Shown here: positions 24,515 through 33,937 of the stretch, one piece after another
How the letters are laid out: the number at the start of each line of letters is the position of its first letter
Numbering within the stretch: the first letter of the stretch is position 1
NCBI GenBank assembly: GCA_004402895.1
Contig: SORT01000013.1
Span: forward strand, 1 to 41,158
Origin: Fidelibacterota bacterium MT.SAG.3
Lineage (GTDB): Bacteria; Fidelibacterota; SORT01
Direction: 5' to 3'
Length of the DNA: 41,158 nt
Notes under the pieces: generated by a model
Told to the model about the DNA's origin: nothing
The model's database searches: none
What the model saw: only the letters and a program-made list of their open reading frames with translations
Made by a program: the position numbers and the translations under genes

Positions 24515-25851
24515 ATGCCTAAGATTCTGAAGAGTAAAATAAAATATTTAATTGCTTTCGTTCTTACATTTTTTATATACAATTGCGGTACTCCTAAATA
24601 TGCCGATAAATTGCCTCTAGCAGGAATTACGCTTACCATAGATCCCGGACATGGTAATACCGAGGCATACGATAGCATCCGCATCGGGCCATCGGGTGAA
24701 AGAGAGGAATGGATAAACCTTAGAGTGGCGCTGATATTCGTGATCTGCTGCAAGAGGCAGGCGCCAGGGTGATCATGACGCGGGAAACTAATCGAGATCT
24801 GAATCTTGGCGGCAGAGCAGCGATAGCGAAAATAAATAATAGCGATCTGTTTATTTCGATACATCATAACGGTTCACTTAATGACAATGAATTAGATTTT
24901 CCATTGGTCTATTATTGGGGAGATGCTTCAGAGAATCCGGCATCTATCAAATTTGCAAATTCCCTATTAGAAGAGATGCTAACTGATATGAAATTCGAAA
25001 ACACAGAAGGCGCTGGCGTTTATAGTGATTTTTTAATTTACTCCGAGGGTACATCGGTTCTCCGAAACACATTCCCAATACTTCCGGGAATCATAGGTGA
25101 GGCAGGGTATTTTTCGAATTCTATTTCAGAAGCTCGAATGAAAGATAAAAATTTCAACAGATTGGAGTCACAGAGTTATTTTAAGGCAATTATTAGATAC
25201 GCAGCAAACGGATTACCAAAAGCTATTCCTATGGTAACGAAGACAGAAGATTTAATAGGGGACTCATTGATAATTTTTAAATTGACCGACGGTTTAGGCG
25301 GGCATGAGTTTGAGGCATCGGTTTTTCGAGTCAGTGCCAACGACACTGTGATTGATTTTGAGTGGAACGATTCCTCAGGAGAGCTATCCTTGATTTATGA
25401 TAACAGTTATGAAGTAATCGAGATTAAAATTTATGGGAGAAATTTATAGGGAAATAGCTTACATCCGAGGAAATGGAAATTTTTTAGTGAAATTGGAAAG
25501 GCAAAGCGGTGGCAGGGCAAATGGCATGAAGCATTTGACAGGGCAGAAAGTCTATCAAAAGACGTTAACTTAATAATAGAAAGCGAAAAGGATAGCAGCG
25601 AATATATGAGTCAACTGTTGGATATAATTCATTGGTATAAGAGGAGTATAGAACTTCAAGCACATCATCCTAAATCTGCTGCGGCAGAATTAGGTATAGC
25701 AGATCTGTATAAATTACTTTATTATGAAACCCAAAATGTTAAGTTTAAGGAAGAAGCATTATTTCATTACCGCCGTACGTTTGAATATTATTCGGGTTCC
25801 ATAAAAGAAAGCGATGCTAAAACAGGTTATGATGAATTGTCATCCGGTTAG
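24515..25851 (+). pseudogene. N-acetylmuramoyl-L-alanine amidase lipoprotein, broken by a frameshift and an in-frame stop
   Basis: The start (ATG 24515) encodes a lipobox (FIYNCG, Cys24) and the Amidase_3 zinc residues in TIDPGHG (H46) and EREEWINLR (E65). One base is lost near 24738; the frame then continues as RDLLQEAGARVIMTRETNRD, GGRAAIAKINNSDLFISIHHNG (zinc His) and GIIGEAGYFSN (catalytic Glu). After residue ...KIYGRNL there is an amber TAG (25447-25449), and the same frame continues as GNSLHPRKWKFFSEIGKAKR to 25851. The intact gene would cleave peptidoglycan stem peptides in the periplasm. The second part may also be a separate unknown ORF (ATG at 25606). Sequencing error cannot be excluded for either lesion. 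Confidence 0.78.
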
Positions 25852-25893
25852 GGAAAATAACAAAATACTTCAAATAAATACAGGAGAAATATT

Positions 25894-26103
25894 ATGTCTG
25901 ACAGTGTCTACAAAGTTATAGAATTAATTGGCACCAGCAGCAATTCTTGGGAAGAAGCAGCGAAAAACGCCGTTGAAAGAGCAAGTAAGAGCTTAACAAA
26001 TCTAAGGATTGCGGAAGTAAAAGACCTTGATATGAAAATAGAGGACGGAAAGGTTACGGCTTATCGCGCGAAAGTAAGTCTATCGTTCAAATTCAAAGAC
26101 TGA
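25894..26103 (+). CDS. dodecin (flavin-binding dodecameric protein)
   Basis: 69 aa, the family's normal length. The sequence is typical: VYKVIELIGTSSNSWEEAAKNAVERASKSLTNLRIAEV with the flavin-stacking Trp in SWEEA, and GKVTAYRAKVSLSFKF at the end. Dodecins form a hollow dodecamer that stores riboflavin/FMN and buffers free flavin. The ATG has CAGGAG ten bases upstream. It stands alone between the broken amidase and the Opu-type transporter, with its own terminator. Confidence 0.95.
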   Translation: MSDSVYKVIELIGTSSNSWEEAAKNAVERASKSLTNLRIAEVKDLDMKIEDGKVTAYRAKVSLSFKFKD

Positions 26104-26121
26104 TAAAATCATAGAGTATGA

Positions 26122-26153
26122 AAAAGGGTTTGCAAATTATTGCAACCCCTTTT
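26122..26153 (+). terminator. terminator hairpin after dodecin
   Basis: AAAAGGG-TTTGCAA pairs with TTGCAA-CCCCTTTT around the loop ATTA with one mismatch; the T-rich right arm gives a U-tract. Confidence 0.75.
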
Positions 26154-26186
26154 GGGAATAATTCCTTAGTTGAATCGTACTAATAT

Positions 26187-26915
26187 ATGCTCCGTTTAAA
26201 GAACGTATCAAAAAAGTTTGAAGAACTTCAAGCTGTCTCATCGGTTGATCTGAATCTGTGGGAAAGAGAGACCATAGTGTTGGTCGGACCAAGCGGCTGC
26301 GGAAAATCGACTCTTATAAGACTCGCCATCGGGATAATTGCGCCCGATGAAGGGGAGGTCTATTTCAAAGGTGAACTTGTTACTCCTGAGAATTTGATGG
26401 AGATAAGAAGGAAGATCGGATACGTGATCCAGGAGGGAGGATTATTCCCTCATCTGACGGCTATTCAAAATATAAGATTGGTTGCGGAGTATTTAAATTG
26501 GGACTCCGATAAAATAAAAAACCGAATAAAAGAACTGACGGATTTAACACATTTTCCTGTGGGCGCATTAGAAAGGTTTCCGCTTGAGCTCTCTGGGGGT
26601 CAACGTCAAAGGGTTAGTCTTATGAGGGCTTTGATGCTTGATCCGGAAATGCTGCTTTTGGACGAACCGCTCGGAGCGCTCGATCCGATGATAAGAGCCG
26701 ATTTACAAGATGAACTCAAAGAGATATTCAGAAGCCTTGGAAAGGCAGTACTGCTTGTGACTCATGATATACATGAAGCGGGATTTTTTGCGGACGAAAT
26801 TCTTCTGATGAAAGATGGAAAGGTTTTACAACAAGGTTCAATCAGAGAACTACTGGATGATCCGGTTGATGATTTTGTTAAAAAATTTATTAGCGCTCAA
26901 CGGAACCGGGTCTGA
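26187..26915 (+). CDS. Opu-type ABC transporter ATP-binding protein
   Basis: 242 aa. Walker A GPSGCGKST (34-42), Q-loop GYVIQEGGLFPHLT, signature LSGGQRQRVS, Walker B MLLLDEPLGALD and H-loop VTHD are all intact. It is closest to glycine-betaine/carnitine/choline and ergothioneine-type importer ATPases (OpuCA/ProV class) but ends without the CBS domains that gate ProV/OpuCA by ionic strength. It is followed 2 bases later by the fused binding-protein/permease, so the pair is likely a complete two-gene importer. Confidence 0.92.
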   Translation: MLRLKNVSKKFEELQAVSSVDLNLWERETIVLVGPSGCGKSTLIRLAIGIIAPDEGEVYFKGELVTPENLMEIRRKIGYVIQEGGLFPHLTAIQNIRLVAEYLNWDSDKIKNRIKELTDLTHFPVGALERFPLELSGGQRQRVSLMRALMLDPEMLLLDEPLGALDPMIRADLQDELKEIFRSLGKAVLLVTHDIHEAGFFADEILLMKDGKVLQQGSIRELLDDPVDDFVKKFISAQRNRV

Positions 26916-26917
26916 AA

Positions 26918-28438
26918 TTGATCTCCAAAACCAAACGTCTGCTGTTAGGAATTGTTATAGCGGCTAATTTTTGTCTCCCGCAAGAGTCAATGGCAGGCGA
27001 TTCCAAAGATGAAGTGAATGTCGGTTCGAAAAAATTCACGGAATCTGTCATCTTGGGTGAAATGGCGTATTACCTCTTAATTAACAATGGAATAAATGTA
27101 ATTCACAAAGCCGAATTAGGCGGGACTCAGATTCTGTTTAAGTCGCTTGTGCAGGGCGAATTGGATATCTATCCGGAATATACGGGAACAATTTTGCAGG
27201 AGATCTTAGCCGGTGAATCGATCAAAAATGAAGATGAGCTAAAAGATAAATTGGCGAGTATGGGTATACTGATGAGCGAGCCGCTTGGTTTTAACAACAG
27301 TTACGTAATCGGAATGAAGAAAGAGATAGCAGAAAAACTCAATATCAACAAAGTATCGGACCTGAGAAATTATCCTGAACTTAAATTCGGTTTCTCCAAT
27401 GAATTTATGGATAGGGAAGACGGCTGGCCCAGCTTGCAGCGGAAGTACAATCTACCACAGCGTGATGTACGGGGGATTGACCATGATATCGGCTATAGAG
27501 GGTTGGAAAATGGTTCAATTGATGTCATAGACCTTTATGCGACTGACGCGGAGATTGACTACTACAATTTGAAATCGTTGGAGGATGATTTGAATCATTT
27601 CCCCGAGTATCAAGCTGTCTTCTTATATAGGAGTGACCTCGTGACTCGGAATCCTGAATTGGTGAAATCCTTGCTTCGGCTTGAGGGTATCATTTCCGAA
27701 TCAGCGATGATTAAACTAAATGCCGAGGTGAAGCTTGCCGGAAAAAGTGAAGGTGAGGTCGCTTCACGATTCCTCGAGAGGGAATTGAATGTTGAAACAG
27801 AGTTTTATCAGGTGACCATCATTGACAAGCTCATTCAAAATACGTATGAACATTTGTTCTTGGTGGTAATCTCTCTATCTGCGGCGATTATCATTGCAAT
27901 TCCACTTGGAATCGTTACATACAAAATTCCACGCTTCGGCCAGCTGTTGCTTGGATTAATCGGTGTAATACAAACTATCCCATCACTTGCGCTGATAGTG
28001 TTCATGATACCGTTATTGGGAATTGGAGCAAAACCGGCGATCGCCGCTTTGTTTCTTTATAGTCTGCTGCCGATAGTCAGGAACACTTATTCGGGATTGA
28101 AAGACATACCCCTTCAATTGAGTGAATCGGCTGAAGCGTTAGGATTGCCTTCAAAAGTCAGAATGATGAAAATTGAACTTCCTCTCGCATCACGTTCGAT
28201 ATTGTCAGGGATAAAGACCGCAGCCGTCATAAATGTGGGTACCGCTACTTTGGGAGCGATAATCGGCGCCGGGGGATACGGTCAACCTATTCTGACAGGA
28301 ATACGTTTGGACGACACGGGACTGATCTTACAAGGGGCTATTCCGGCTGCGCTATTAGCTTTTGGAGTTCAGGGGCTCTTTGAGCTGTTAGAACCTATCT
28401 TTGTTTCAAAAGGATTGAGATTAGGCGAAAATAGCTAA
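26918..28438 (+). CDS. Opu-type fusion: substrate-binding domain + permease
   Basis: 506 aa, TTG start 2 bases after the ATPase stop. The N-terminal signal peptide (LLLGIVIAANFCLP...MAG) leads to an OpuAC-type binding domain (about 30-290: VNVGSKKFTESVILGEMAYYLL, AELGGTQILFKSLVQGELDIYPEYTGT, YRGLENGSIDVIDLYATDAEI). It is followed by a BPD_transp permease with about 5-6 helices and the EAA loop (ESAEALGLPSKVRMMKIELPLASRSILSGIKTA). The binding domain is N-terminal to the permease, whereas in EgtU/OpuFB, as I recall, the permease comes first. The substrate is probably a quaternary amine or a related osmolyte, not proven. Confidence 0.9.
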   Translation: MISKTKRLLLGIVIAANFCLPQESMAGDSKDEVNVGSKKFTESVILGEMAYYLLINNGINVIHKAELGGTQILFKSLVQGELDIYPEYTGTILQEILAGESIKNEDELKDKLASMGILMSEPLGFNNSYVIGMKKEIAEKLNINKVSDLRNYPELKFGFSNEFMDREDGWPSLQRKYNLPQRDVRGIDHDIGYRGLENGSIDVIDLYATDAEIDYYNLKSLEDDLNHFPEYQAVFLYRSDLVTRNPELVKSLLRLEGIISESAMIKLNAEVKLAGKSEGEVASRFLERELNVETEFYQVTIIDKLIQNTYEHLFLVVISLSAAIIIAIPLGIVTYKIPRFGQLLLGLIGVIQTIPSLALIVFMIPLLGIGAKPAIAALFLYSLLPIVRNTYSGLKDIPLQLSESAEALGLPSKVRMMKIELPLASRSILSGIKTAAVINVGTATLGAIIGAGGYGQPILTGIRLDDTGLILQGAIPAALLAFGVQGLFELLEPIFVSKGLRLGENS

Positions 28439-30309
28439 ACAAAATCAAACGGGGGAATTACATCTTTATTATATTCGCTCTTTGCCTTTAATAAACGCTC
28501 TTTCTGAGCATTTATTTCATCAAAAATAGCTTGAGGAATATCAGCTTCTTCGCCGTATATCTTTTCCATTCTATCCATCCGACTCAAGAGTTTTTCGGTT
28601 CTGAGAGAAAAGAGTCTTTCGTATAGCTCTTCTGAAAGAGTTTTATCAAAAAGCTGAGAAAAGAGGGAACGAACATCATCGTATAGAGGAATGAAACCGA
28701 TAGGCGTTTTTATTGCATTAAAATCGTTGTGCACTCGTCCTTCCATCCACATTAGCCAGACTTTTTTGTCTGTTTTGTCATTCAGGAATTTCTCATCATC
28801 CTTCAGGAAATAGTTGGTGGAAAATATCAGAGGCAGATGCTCAAGCGATTTACCGAATTTAAGATGATTTGAAATGTACGTTCCAAGATTTACAACGAGA
28901 AAATCGAGATTAGCCATAGGATTGTGTTTCCGAACACCTTGCTTTCCAATAGTTGCCGCTGTGGTCTCTGACTCAAGAGTTGCTCCCATAAATACTCCGT
29001 GTGTCCAGTTGAGCGATTGAAGAACCGGAGGATTGATATCTGAATCTCTTCCGCCGTATATAATTCCTGACACGGGAACTCCTTCAGGGTCGTGCAGTTT
29101 CGGGTCCGAATTCTCCAATTCAGATATTCTAACAGTATAGCGGGCGTTCTTATGAGCAGGCAATATATCCTTGCCTTCGCCATCCGTTTTACCTAAAGAC
29201 CATTCGCCCGAAAAATTAATTCCATTTGACGGAAGCTCCTTTCCCATCCCCAGCCAATAAGGAATTTCATCTTTCACCAATATATTTGACACTATCAATT
29301 CCCTTGGAGTGGTGATTGTCTTGTAAATAACAGGATCATCAACTGGATTTACGTCTTCAATTATGCCGAAAATACCTTGTTCTACGTTTACCGCATAAGC
29401 TCTTCCGCTATCTGATAAACGGATATATACAATGTCGTCACCTACTATTAATTGACCCGGTATCATGGCGGTTGAGGTTTTGCCACATGCGCTGGGAAAA
29501 GCGCCTGTGAAATATGTTGTGCGGTCTTTGCCTTCGGGTTTCGCTCCTACAATAAGCATATGTTCACAAAGCCATTCGTTTTTGTTTGCCCTGTTTATGG
29601 CAAGCCTTAAAGCGTGTTTTTTCAGCCCGACGCTATTTCCCGCATACTGAGTATTAACAGAAAATACACGTTCTTCTTTAAGGTCCATATAGATTCGTCG
29701 TTTATCGATGTCCAGTGAATTATTATTTTCATCTAATTCGCCGCTTGAATGAATAAAATGGAAAAAATTGTCAGAGCCGTTAAGATTTTTAAATTCGCCG
29801 TATCCCGGACGATAGAGTATGGATTCGCTATGAGCGACATATGCTGAATCCGTCAATTGCAGGGACGGTATGGAAAAACGTGAATTCGGGGGACCGAGGC
29901 AGAAGAAGCAAACCAGCATCTCTCTCTCCGCCATGATACCGTCAAGTAAACCCATGATCTCTTCTAAACCATCATCTCTATCGGTGGTGTTCATATATTT
30001 GCTGAGTGTCTCTCCCTTAGGGATAAGTATCTTAGTGTTATCTTTATCTCTTGCCTGGTCATAATAACCGTCAAAATGAATAGTATGACCCGCTGTTTTA
30101 AGTGGTGTTTCCTCTTTGTCGTCAATTGCTTTTTTCTTCAGATAAGCTATGTCTTCATCAGAATCGGTTATGAGAGTGACCTTTGAAGGTCTACATAATT
30201 TCACATACTTGTCTACTATTTGTTCAACAAAGGGATTTCTCAAGTCATTGAGTTTTTTGAGGTTAATATCCCCGAAAATAGCTTTATCAAAATCCAATTG
30301 ATGCTCCAT
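28435..30309 (-). CDS. pckG: phosphoenolpyruvate carboxykinase (GTP)
   Basis: 624 aa, the normal length of GTP-dependent PEPCK. The GTP-form signature is clear: GAFPSACGKTSTAMIPG (C275 in the hyper-reactive Cys P-loop), YAGNSVGLKKHALRLAI, GGRDSDINPPVLQSLNWTHGVF and PMANLDFLV. It converts oxaloacetate + GTP to PEP + CO2 + GDP, the first step of gluconeogenesis (or the anaplerotic reverse). The ATG at 30309 is standard. It converges with the Opu transporter gene, with a 4-base overlap of stop codons. Confidence 0.97.
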   Translation of the reverse strand: MEHQLDFDKAIFGDINLKKLNDLRNPFVEQIVDKYVKLCRPSKVTLITDSDEDIAYLKKKAIDDKEETPLKTAGHTIHFDGYYDQARDKDNTKILIPKGETLSKYMNTTDRDDGLEEIMGLLDGIMAEREMLVCFFCLGPPNSRFSIPSLQLTDSAYVAHSESILYRPGYGEFKNLNGSDNFFHFIHSSGELDENNNSLDIDKRRIYMDLKEERVFSVNTQYAGNSVGLKKHALRLAINRANKNEWLCEHMLIVGAKPEGKDRTTYFTGAFPSACGKTSTAMIPGQLIVGDDIVYIRLSDSGRAYAVNVEQGIFGIIEDVNPVDDPVIYKTITTPRELIVSNILVKDEIPYWLGMGKELPSNGINFSGEWSLGKTDGEGKDILPAHKNARYTVRISELENSDPKLHDPEGVPVSGIIYGGRDSDINPPVLQSLNWTHGVFMGATLESETTAATIGKQGVRKHNPMANLDFLVVNLGTYISNHLKFGKSLEHLPLIFSTNYFLKDDEKFLNDKTDKKVWLMWMEGRVHNDFNAIKTPIGFIPLYDDVRSLFSQLFDKTLSEELYERLFSLRTEKLLSRMDRMEKIYGEEADIPQAIFDEINAQKERLLKAKSEYNKDVIPPFDFV

Positions 30310-30504
30310 TAGTCATTATTTACCTGTCTCATCATGGTAACACAATTTCACGTTAGCAGTAATAGGCAGTGAATATACGTTTCCAAAAGAAGTAAACCAA
30401 ATATAGATTTAGTGCCGGGTTATCGCATCATAACCTTGCAATCTCAACGATTTTTAAATATATTCTACATAACCTTGTTTATAACACTAATCAGGGGCAG
30501 TAAA

Positions 30505-31785
30505 ATACATACCATACTTAAAATAGCAATATATAAGTTCATTTTTCTGATAACGCTGACAGCTTCGGTTGAAGCGGGAGAGAGAGAAAAATCCCGAAAT
30601 AAATATAGTTTCGGTCTTTTACCGGCGCTCTCATTCAGCTCCGATAAAGGATTTGGATATGGAATAATCTTTCAGATGGATGATAAAAGAGCGGAAAAAT
30701 TCAAGCCATACTATTCCTCTCATAGATTTGTAGTACAGCAAAGCACGAAAGGTATTGCAGATTATTCTTATCGGTTTGACAGTAAATATTTTCTGCCAAA
30801 CCAAATGCGGATTACTCTGAAATCAAAATACCGCTCAAGTATATTAGAGCCTTTTCACGGAATTGGCGGAGCACAAACAAATTATTCAGCCGCATATGAG
30901 GATTCTTCAGACACAGAAAGCTATAGAGGAAAATTTTATTATAAATACGATAAACGAAATTATAGGATTGATGCGATTTTACAGGGGAGCCTGATTGAAA
31001 ACAAATTCCGCTGGCTCGGTGGGATTACTTTCCAGTCCACAGCTGTCGATACAATAAATTATAAAGATTTCGATAAGGAACTGCTTGATTTACCAAAACA
31101 GACGTTGCTTGCAAAGTTAGTTCGGGAGGGATTTATTGACACTGAAACCTTCAGTGGTGGGAGTGAGCACGGTATAATAGCCGGTCTGATCTGGGACAGT
31201 CGTGATAATGAATCAACCACATCAAAAGGCATTTGGAGTGAACTGTTGTTTAGATGGGTGCCGGGGACTTTAGGAAATAACTTTTCCTACGTCGCGCTCA
31301 CAGGCACTCATAGGCAATACTTTTCGATGAATAGGAAACTGACTTTTGCCTACCGGTTAGGAGGCAGATTGATGAGCGCAGGTGCTCCGTTTTTCTCCAT
31401 TTCACAGCAAGACGGATCATTTGAAGTAACAGAAGGATTGGGCAGTAGTAAATCGATCAGGGGAATATTGTATCAGAGAATTATCGGTAAGAATTTAGCA
31501 TACGCTAACTTTGAATTAAGGTATAAAATTCGCAATCTGTTCTCTGACGGTTTTGTAGCAACACTAATGTTTCATGACAGAGGCAGGTCATTCGAATCTG
31601 CACCGCTATTGCCTGATAGTGATATGGGAGAGAAGAGTGATACAACACATAGCTCTTTCGGAGCGGGAATTCGAATCGCCCTGAATTCTACATTCATCAC
31701 ACGGTTGGATATCGGAAAGGCTCTTGAACCGTCCGTCGACGGAAAAGGTATCAAAATATATATTGGGTTAGATTGGTTATTCTAA
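30505..31785 (+). CDS. Omp85-family outer-membrane barrel (no POTRA), probable AUA start
   Basis: Beta-barrel of the bacterial surface antigen/Omp85 type: repeated strand patterns, the conserved strand motif RGILYQRIIGKNLAYANFELRYKI and a C-terminal aromatic (IYIGLDWLF). No POTRA domains precede the barrel, so it is a short member of unknown role. The frame is open from GTG 30412, but that codon has no Shine-Dalgarno and puts 31 odd residues before the signal peptide. ATA at 30505 has AGGGG seven bases upstream and starts a clean signal sequence (HTILKIAIYKFIFLITLTASVEAG). No ATG exists near it. From ATA it is 426 aa. Confidence 0.82.
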   Translation: MHTILKIAIYKFIFLITLTASVEAGEREKSRNKYSFGLLPALSFSSDKGFGYGIIFQMDDKRAEKFKPYYSSHRFVVQQSTKGIADYSYRFDSKYFLPNQMRITLKSKYRSSILEPFHGIGGAQTNYSAAYEDSSDTESYRGKFYYKYDKRNYRIDAILQGSLIENKFRWLGGITFQSTAVDTINYKDFDKELLDLPKQTLLAKLVREGFIDTETFSGGSEHGIIAGLIWDSRDNESTTSKGIWSELLFRWVPGTLGNNFSYVALTGTHRQYFSMNRKLTFAYRLGGRLMSAGAPFFSISQQDGSFEVTEGLGSSKSIRGILYQRIIGKNLAYANFELRYKIRNLFSDGFVATLMFHDRGRSFESAPLLPDSDMGEKSDTTHSSFGAGIRIALNSTFITRLDIGKALEPSVDGKGIKIYIGLDWLF

Positions 31786-31789
31786 AGTA

Positions 31790-31817
31790 AACCCCCGATG
31801 AAATAACATCGAGGGTT
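31790..31817. terminator. bidirectional terminator between convergent genes
   Basis: AACCCCCGATG (31790-31800) and CATCGAGGGTT (31807-31817) form an 11-bp stem with one mismatch, between the convergent Omp85 and hydrolase genes, with A/T-rich flanks on both sides. Confidence 0.8.
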
Positions 31818-31841
31818 CAATATTTTACAGAATATGTTTCT

Positions 31842-32444
31842 TTAGAATCTACTTAACGCTTCCTCCGCCGTGATAGATTCGTGCGCGATAAAACCGTAAT
31901 TGACGAGAGCGGCATCATAAGCTGCATCTCCGGGCGCGGCAGTCGCATCGTTTATCACGATGACCTCGTAACCCTTTTCTTCGGCGTCTCTCATATGCGA
32001 TTCAACACAAAGATTAGCCGACATACCGCAAAGGTAGATAGTTTTTATCCCGCGTTTGCGAAGCTGAATATCAATGTCACTTGTATGAAACCCGCTTAAA
32101 TTCTTATGAGGAGCACATACGATAGTGGCGTCATCTGGAGTTAGATCCGGATGAAAATCGGAACCGGAACTGCTGCGGTCGAACATCTTACGCTCAAACA
32201 TGAGGCTGTCAATCGGATTATTGTCCTTCCACGCTTCAAATTCTTTATCGTAGTAATGCGGAGAATAGAAAACCTCCACGCCTGATTCCTTTGCTTTTGC
32301 GATAAGCTTGGAAAGTTTATCCACAACTTGATTTTTAACAACTCCTTCGCCTACAAGGTCCCAAACAACTCCGGACTCAGAGAGAAAATCATTTTGAGGA
32401 TCGATAACTAACAGCGCTGTGCTACTTGAATCAATTGAACCCAT
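31842..32444 (-). CDS. isochorismatase-family cysteine hydrolase
   Basis: 200 aa. The Asp-Lys-Cys triad is visible: D15 (LLVIDPQNDF), K114 (APHKNLSGF) and C146 (MSANLCVESHMRDA), with the cis-peptide GMSAN before the Cys. The family hydrolyses amides such as nicotinamide, N-carbamoylsarcosine or ureidoacrylate, or isochorismate; the substrate is not determinable here. The ATG has AAGGAA seven bases upstream. It is followed by a convergent terminator. Confidence 0.93.
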   Translation of the reverse strand: MGSIDSSSTALLVIDPQNDFLSESGVVWDLVGEGVVKNQVVDKLSKLIAKAKESGVEVFYSPHYYDKEFEAWKDNNPIDSLMFERKMFDRSSSGSDFHPDLTPDDATIVCAPHKNLSGFHTSDIDIQLRKRGIKTIYLCGMSANLCVESHMRDAEEKGYEVIVINDATAAPGDAAYDAALVNYGFIAHESITAEEALSRF

Positions 32445-32547
32445 TTCTAATTCCTTTCTTTAATTGTCATTATTATCATTCAGTGTTATAGGATAATAAA
32501 GACGTGAAAAGGAAGAAGTAATATTGGTTACAAAAAACAACAAATTT

Positions 32548-32887
32548 TTATCTAAATTTTGGGTGTACTAAAGGTTCTTCGTTTCCGGCATGGCAAGTAT
32601 AACATTTTATTTCATGCTGATTCTCTCTAATTTCGAATACTTTCGGCATAAACTCACTGTTGACGTATTTAACCATTTCAAACATCACCCTCACCGACAT
32701 GGCAGAATTCACACCTGACCCCTAAACCTCTGGTTGCTCCTTTCATCGCATTGATTAGATCTCTTTTACTGATATCTGTCGGTAAAACTCTCAAGTTGAA
32801 GAATTTATCGGGGATTTGCGCCTGAAGATTTGATAGTGATAAGGTCAGGATAAATAAGGAAATAAACGATCTGATAATAATTCCCAT
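32548..32887 (-). pseudogene. photosynthetic-reaction-centre-type cytochrome c family gene, internally deleted
   Basis: The ATG at 32887 gives a signal peptide (FISLFILTLSLSNLQAQ) and then NLRVLPTDISKRDLINAMKG and CEFCHVGEG (first heme motif CEFCH). A stop follows at once. Another frame continues with RVMFEMVKYVNSEFMPKVFE and CYTCHAGNEEPLVHPKFR (second heme motif) to TAA at 32548. Intact relatives have about 20 more residues between the two parts, so a deletion of linker and frame is likely. The gene is probably inactive. Confidence 0.8.
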
Positions 32888-32944
32888 TGAGATTGCTCCT
32901 TAGTTTATAAAAGTTACGATTAAATTGGAATATTGTTTCGGCGC

Positions 32945-33937
32945 TTATTTTTGCTGCAAAGGATGAAAACACCGTATCTTACCCCCATGAGAAGCAGCTT
33001 CACTCTTGGGTTCTGTTGTAGAACAAATATCATCCGCATATTCACAGCGGGGATGAAAGCTGCATCCTGATATCGTTACTTCCATCGTTGGGATGTCGCC
33101 CGGAATTGTTTTAGGCATTGATCCGCTTTTAAAAGATTTTGATAGATCCACCAAAGCCTTAGTGTATGGATGAGCGGGAGAGGATAAAATTTTGTTCGTT
33201 TCTCCGAATTCAACTATACCGCCGAAATACATCACCATAATATCGTCAGCCCAATGCGATACGAATTCGATATCATGCGAGACTAATATTACCGATAGAC
33301 CAATTTCTTCTTTAAGGTTATGCAGTAACTTCATTAATCCTGTTCGAGTACTTGCATCTAATGCTGTTACAGGTTCATCCGCGATCAATATTTTGGGTCT
33401 ACCTGCCAAAGCAGCTGCGAGAGCAACTCTTTGAAGCATTCCACCGGAGAGTTCATGAGGATATGAATTGGCTACTATTTCAGGTTCCTTCAATCCCGAA
33501 TTTTTGAGAAGTTTGAGGACTTGCGGAACTCCGTCAGTGTTTTTACGTTCAGAATCCGGCAAAGCATCAAGAACTTGCTGTCCGCATTTCATTACCGGAT
33601 TCATCGAAGAACTTGGTTCCTGCGAAAGGAAGCCTATTTCTTTTCCCCGTATAAAACGCATTTCATCTTCGGACAGAGATAATAAATCTTCCGGTTTTCC
33701 GGATTCAGGATAGAAGCTCACATTTCCTTCGAGTCGGCTTCCGCCCGGAAGCAAGTTGATGATAGATTTACAGAGAATACTCTTTCCGCTCCCTGATTCA
33801 CCGATCAATCCAAGTGTCGTTCCTTTACGAAGTTTGAAGCTAGCGTCCTCAATTATAGAAAGATACGAATCGCCCACAGAAAGTTTGACGTTCAAGTTCT
33901 GAACGGATAATATTATTTCATTTTCAGATTTATGCAC
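32945..33937 (-). CDS. dppD: Dpp/Opp ABC transporter ATP-binding protein (DppD type)
   Basis: 330 aa. Walker A GESGSGKS (46-53), Q-loop FLSQEPSSSMNP, signature LSGGMLQRVALA, Walker B LIADEPVTALD and H-loop VSHD are intact. The C-terminal oligopeptide/dipeptide extension has four Cys (GCSFHPRCEYADDIC...IRC), a site seen in DppD/OppD proteins. It hydrolyses ATP to drive peptide (or nickel) import. It is last in the five-gene minus-strand operon and overlaps the preceding ATPase gene by 8 bases. Confidence 0.94.
   Translation of the reverse strand: MHKSENEIILSVQNLNVKLSVGDSYLSIIEDASFKLRKGTTLGLIGESGSGKSILCKSIINLLPGGSRLEGNVSFYPESGKPEDLLSLSEDEMRFIRGKEIGFLSQEPSSSMNPVMKCGQQVLDALPDSERKNTDGVPQVLKLLKNSGLKEPEIVANSYPHELSGGMLQRVALAAALAGRPKILIADEPVTALDASTRTGLMKLLHNLKEEIGLSVILVSHDIEFVSHWADDIMVMYFGGIVEFGETNKILSSPAHPYTKALVDLSKSFKSGSMPKTIPGDIPTMEVTISGCSFHPRCEYADDICSTTEPKSEAASHGGKIRCFHPLQQK

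Noticed and set aside
25447-25449. TAG as pyrrolysine codon in the amidase
   Set aside because: The same gene also has a frameshift, and no pyl genes or methylamine methyltransferase context is seen; simple decay is more likely.
32690-32700. TGA after GEGDV in the cytochrome gene as selenocysteine
   Set aside because: The coding continuation is in another frame, so this stop is a frameshift product.
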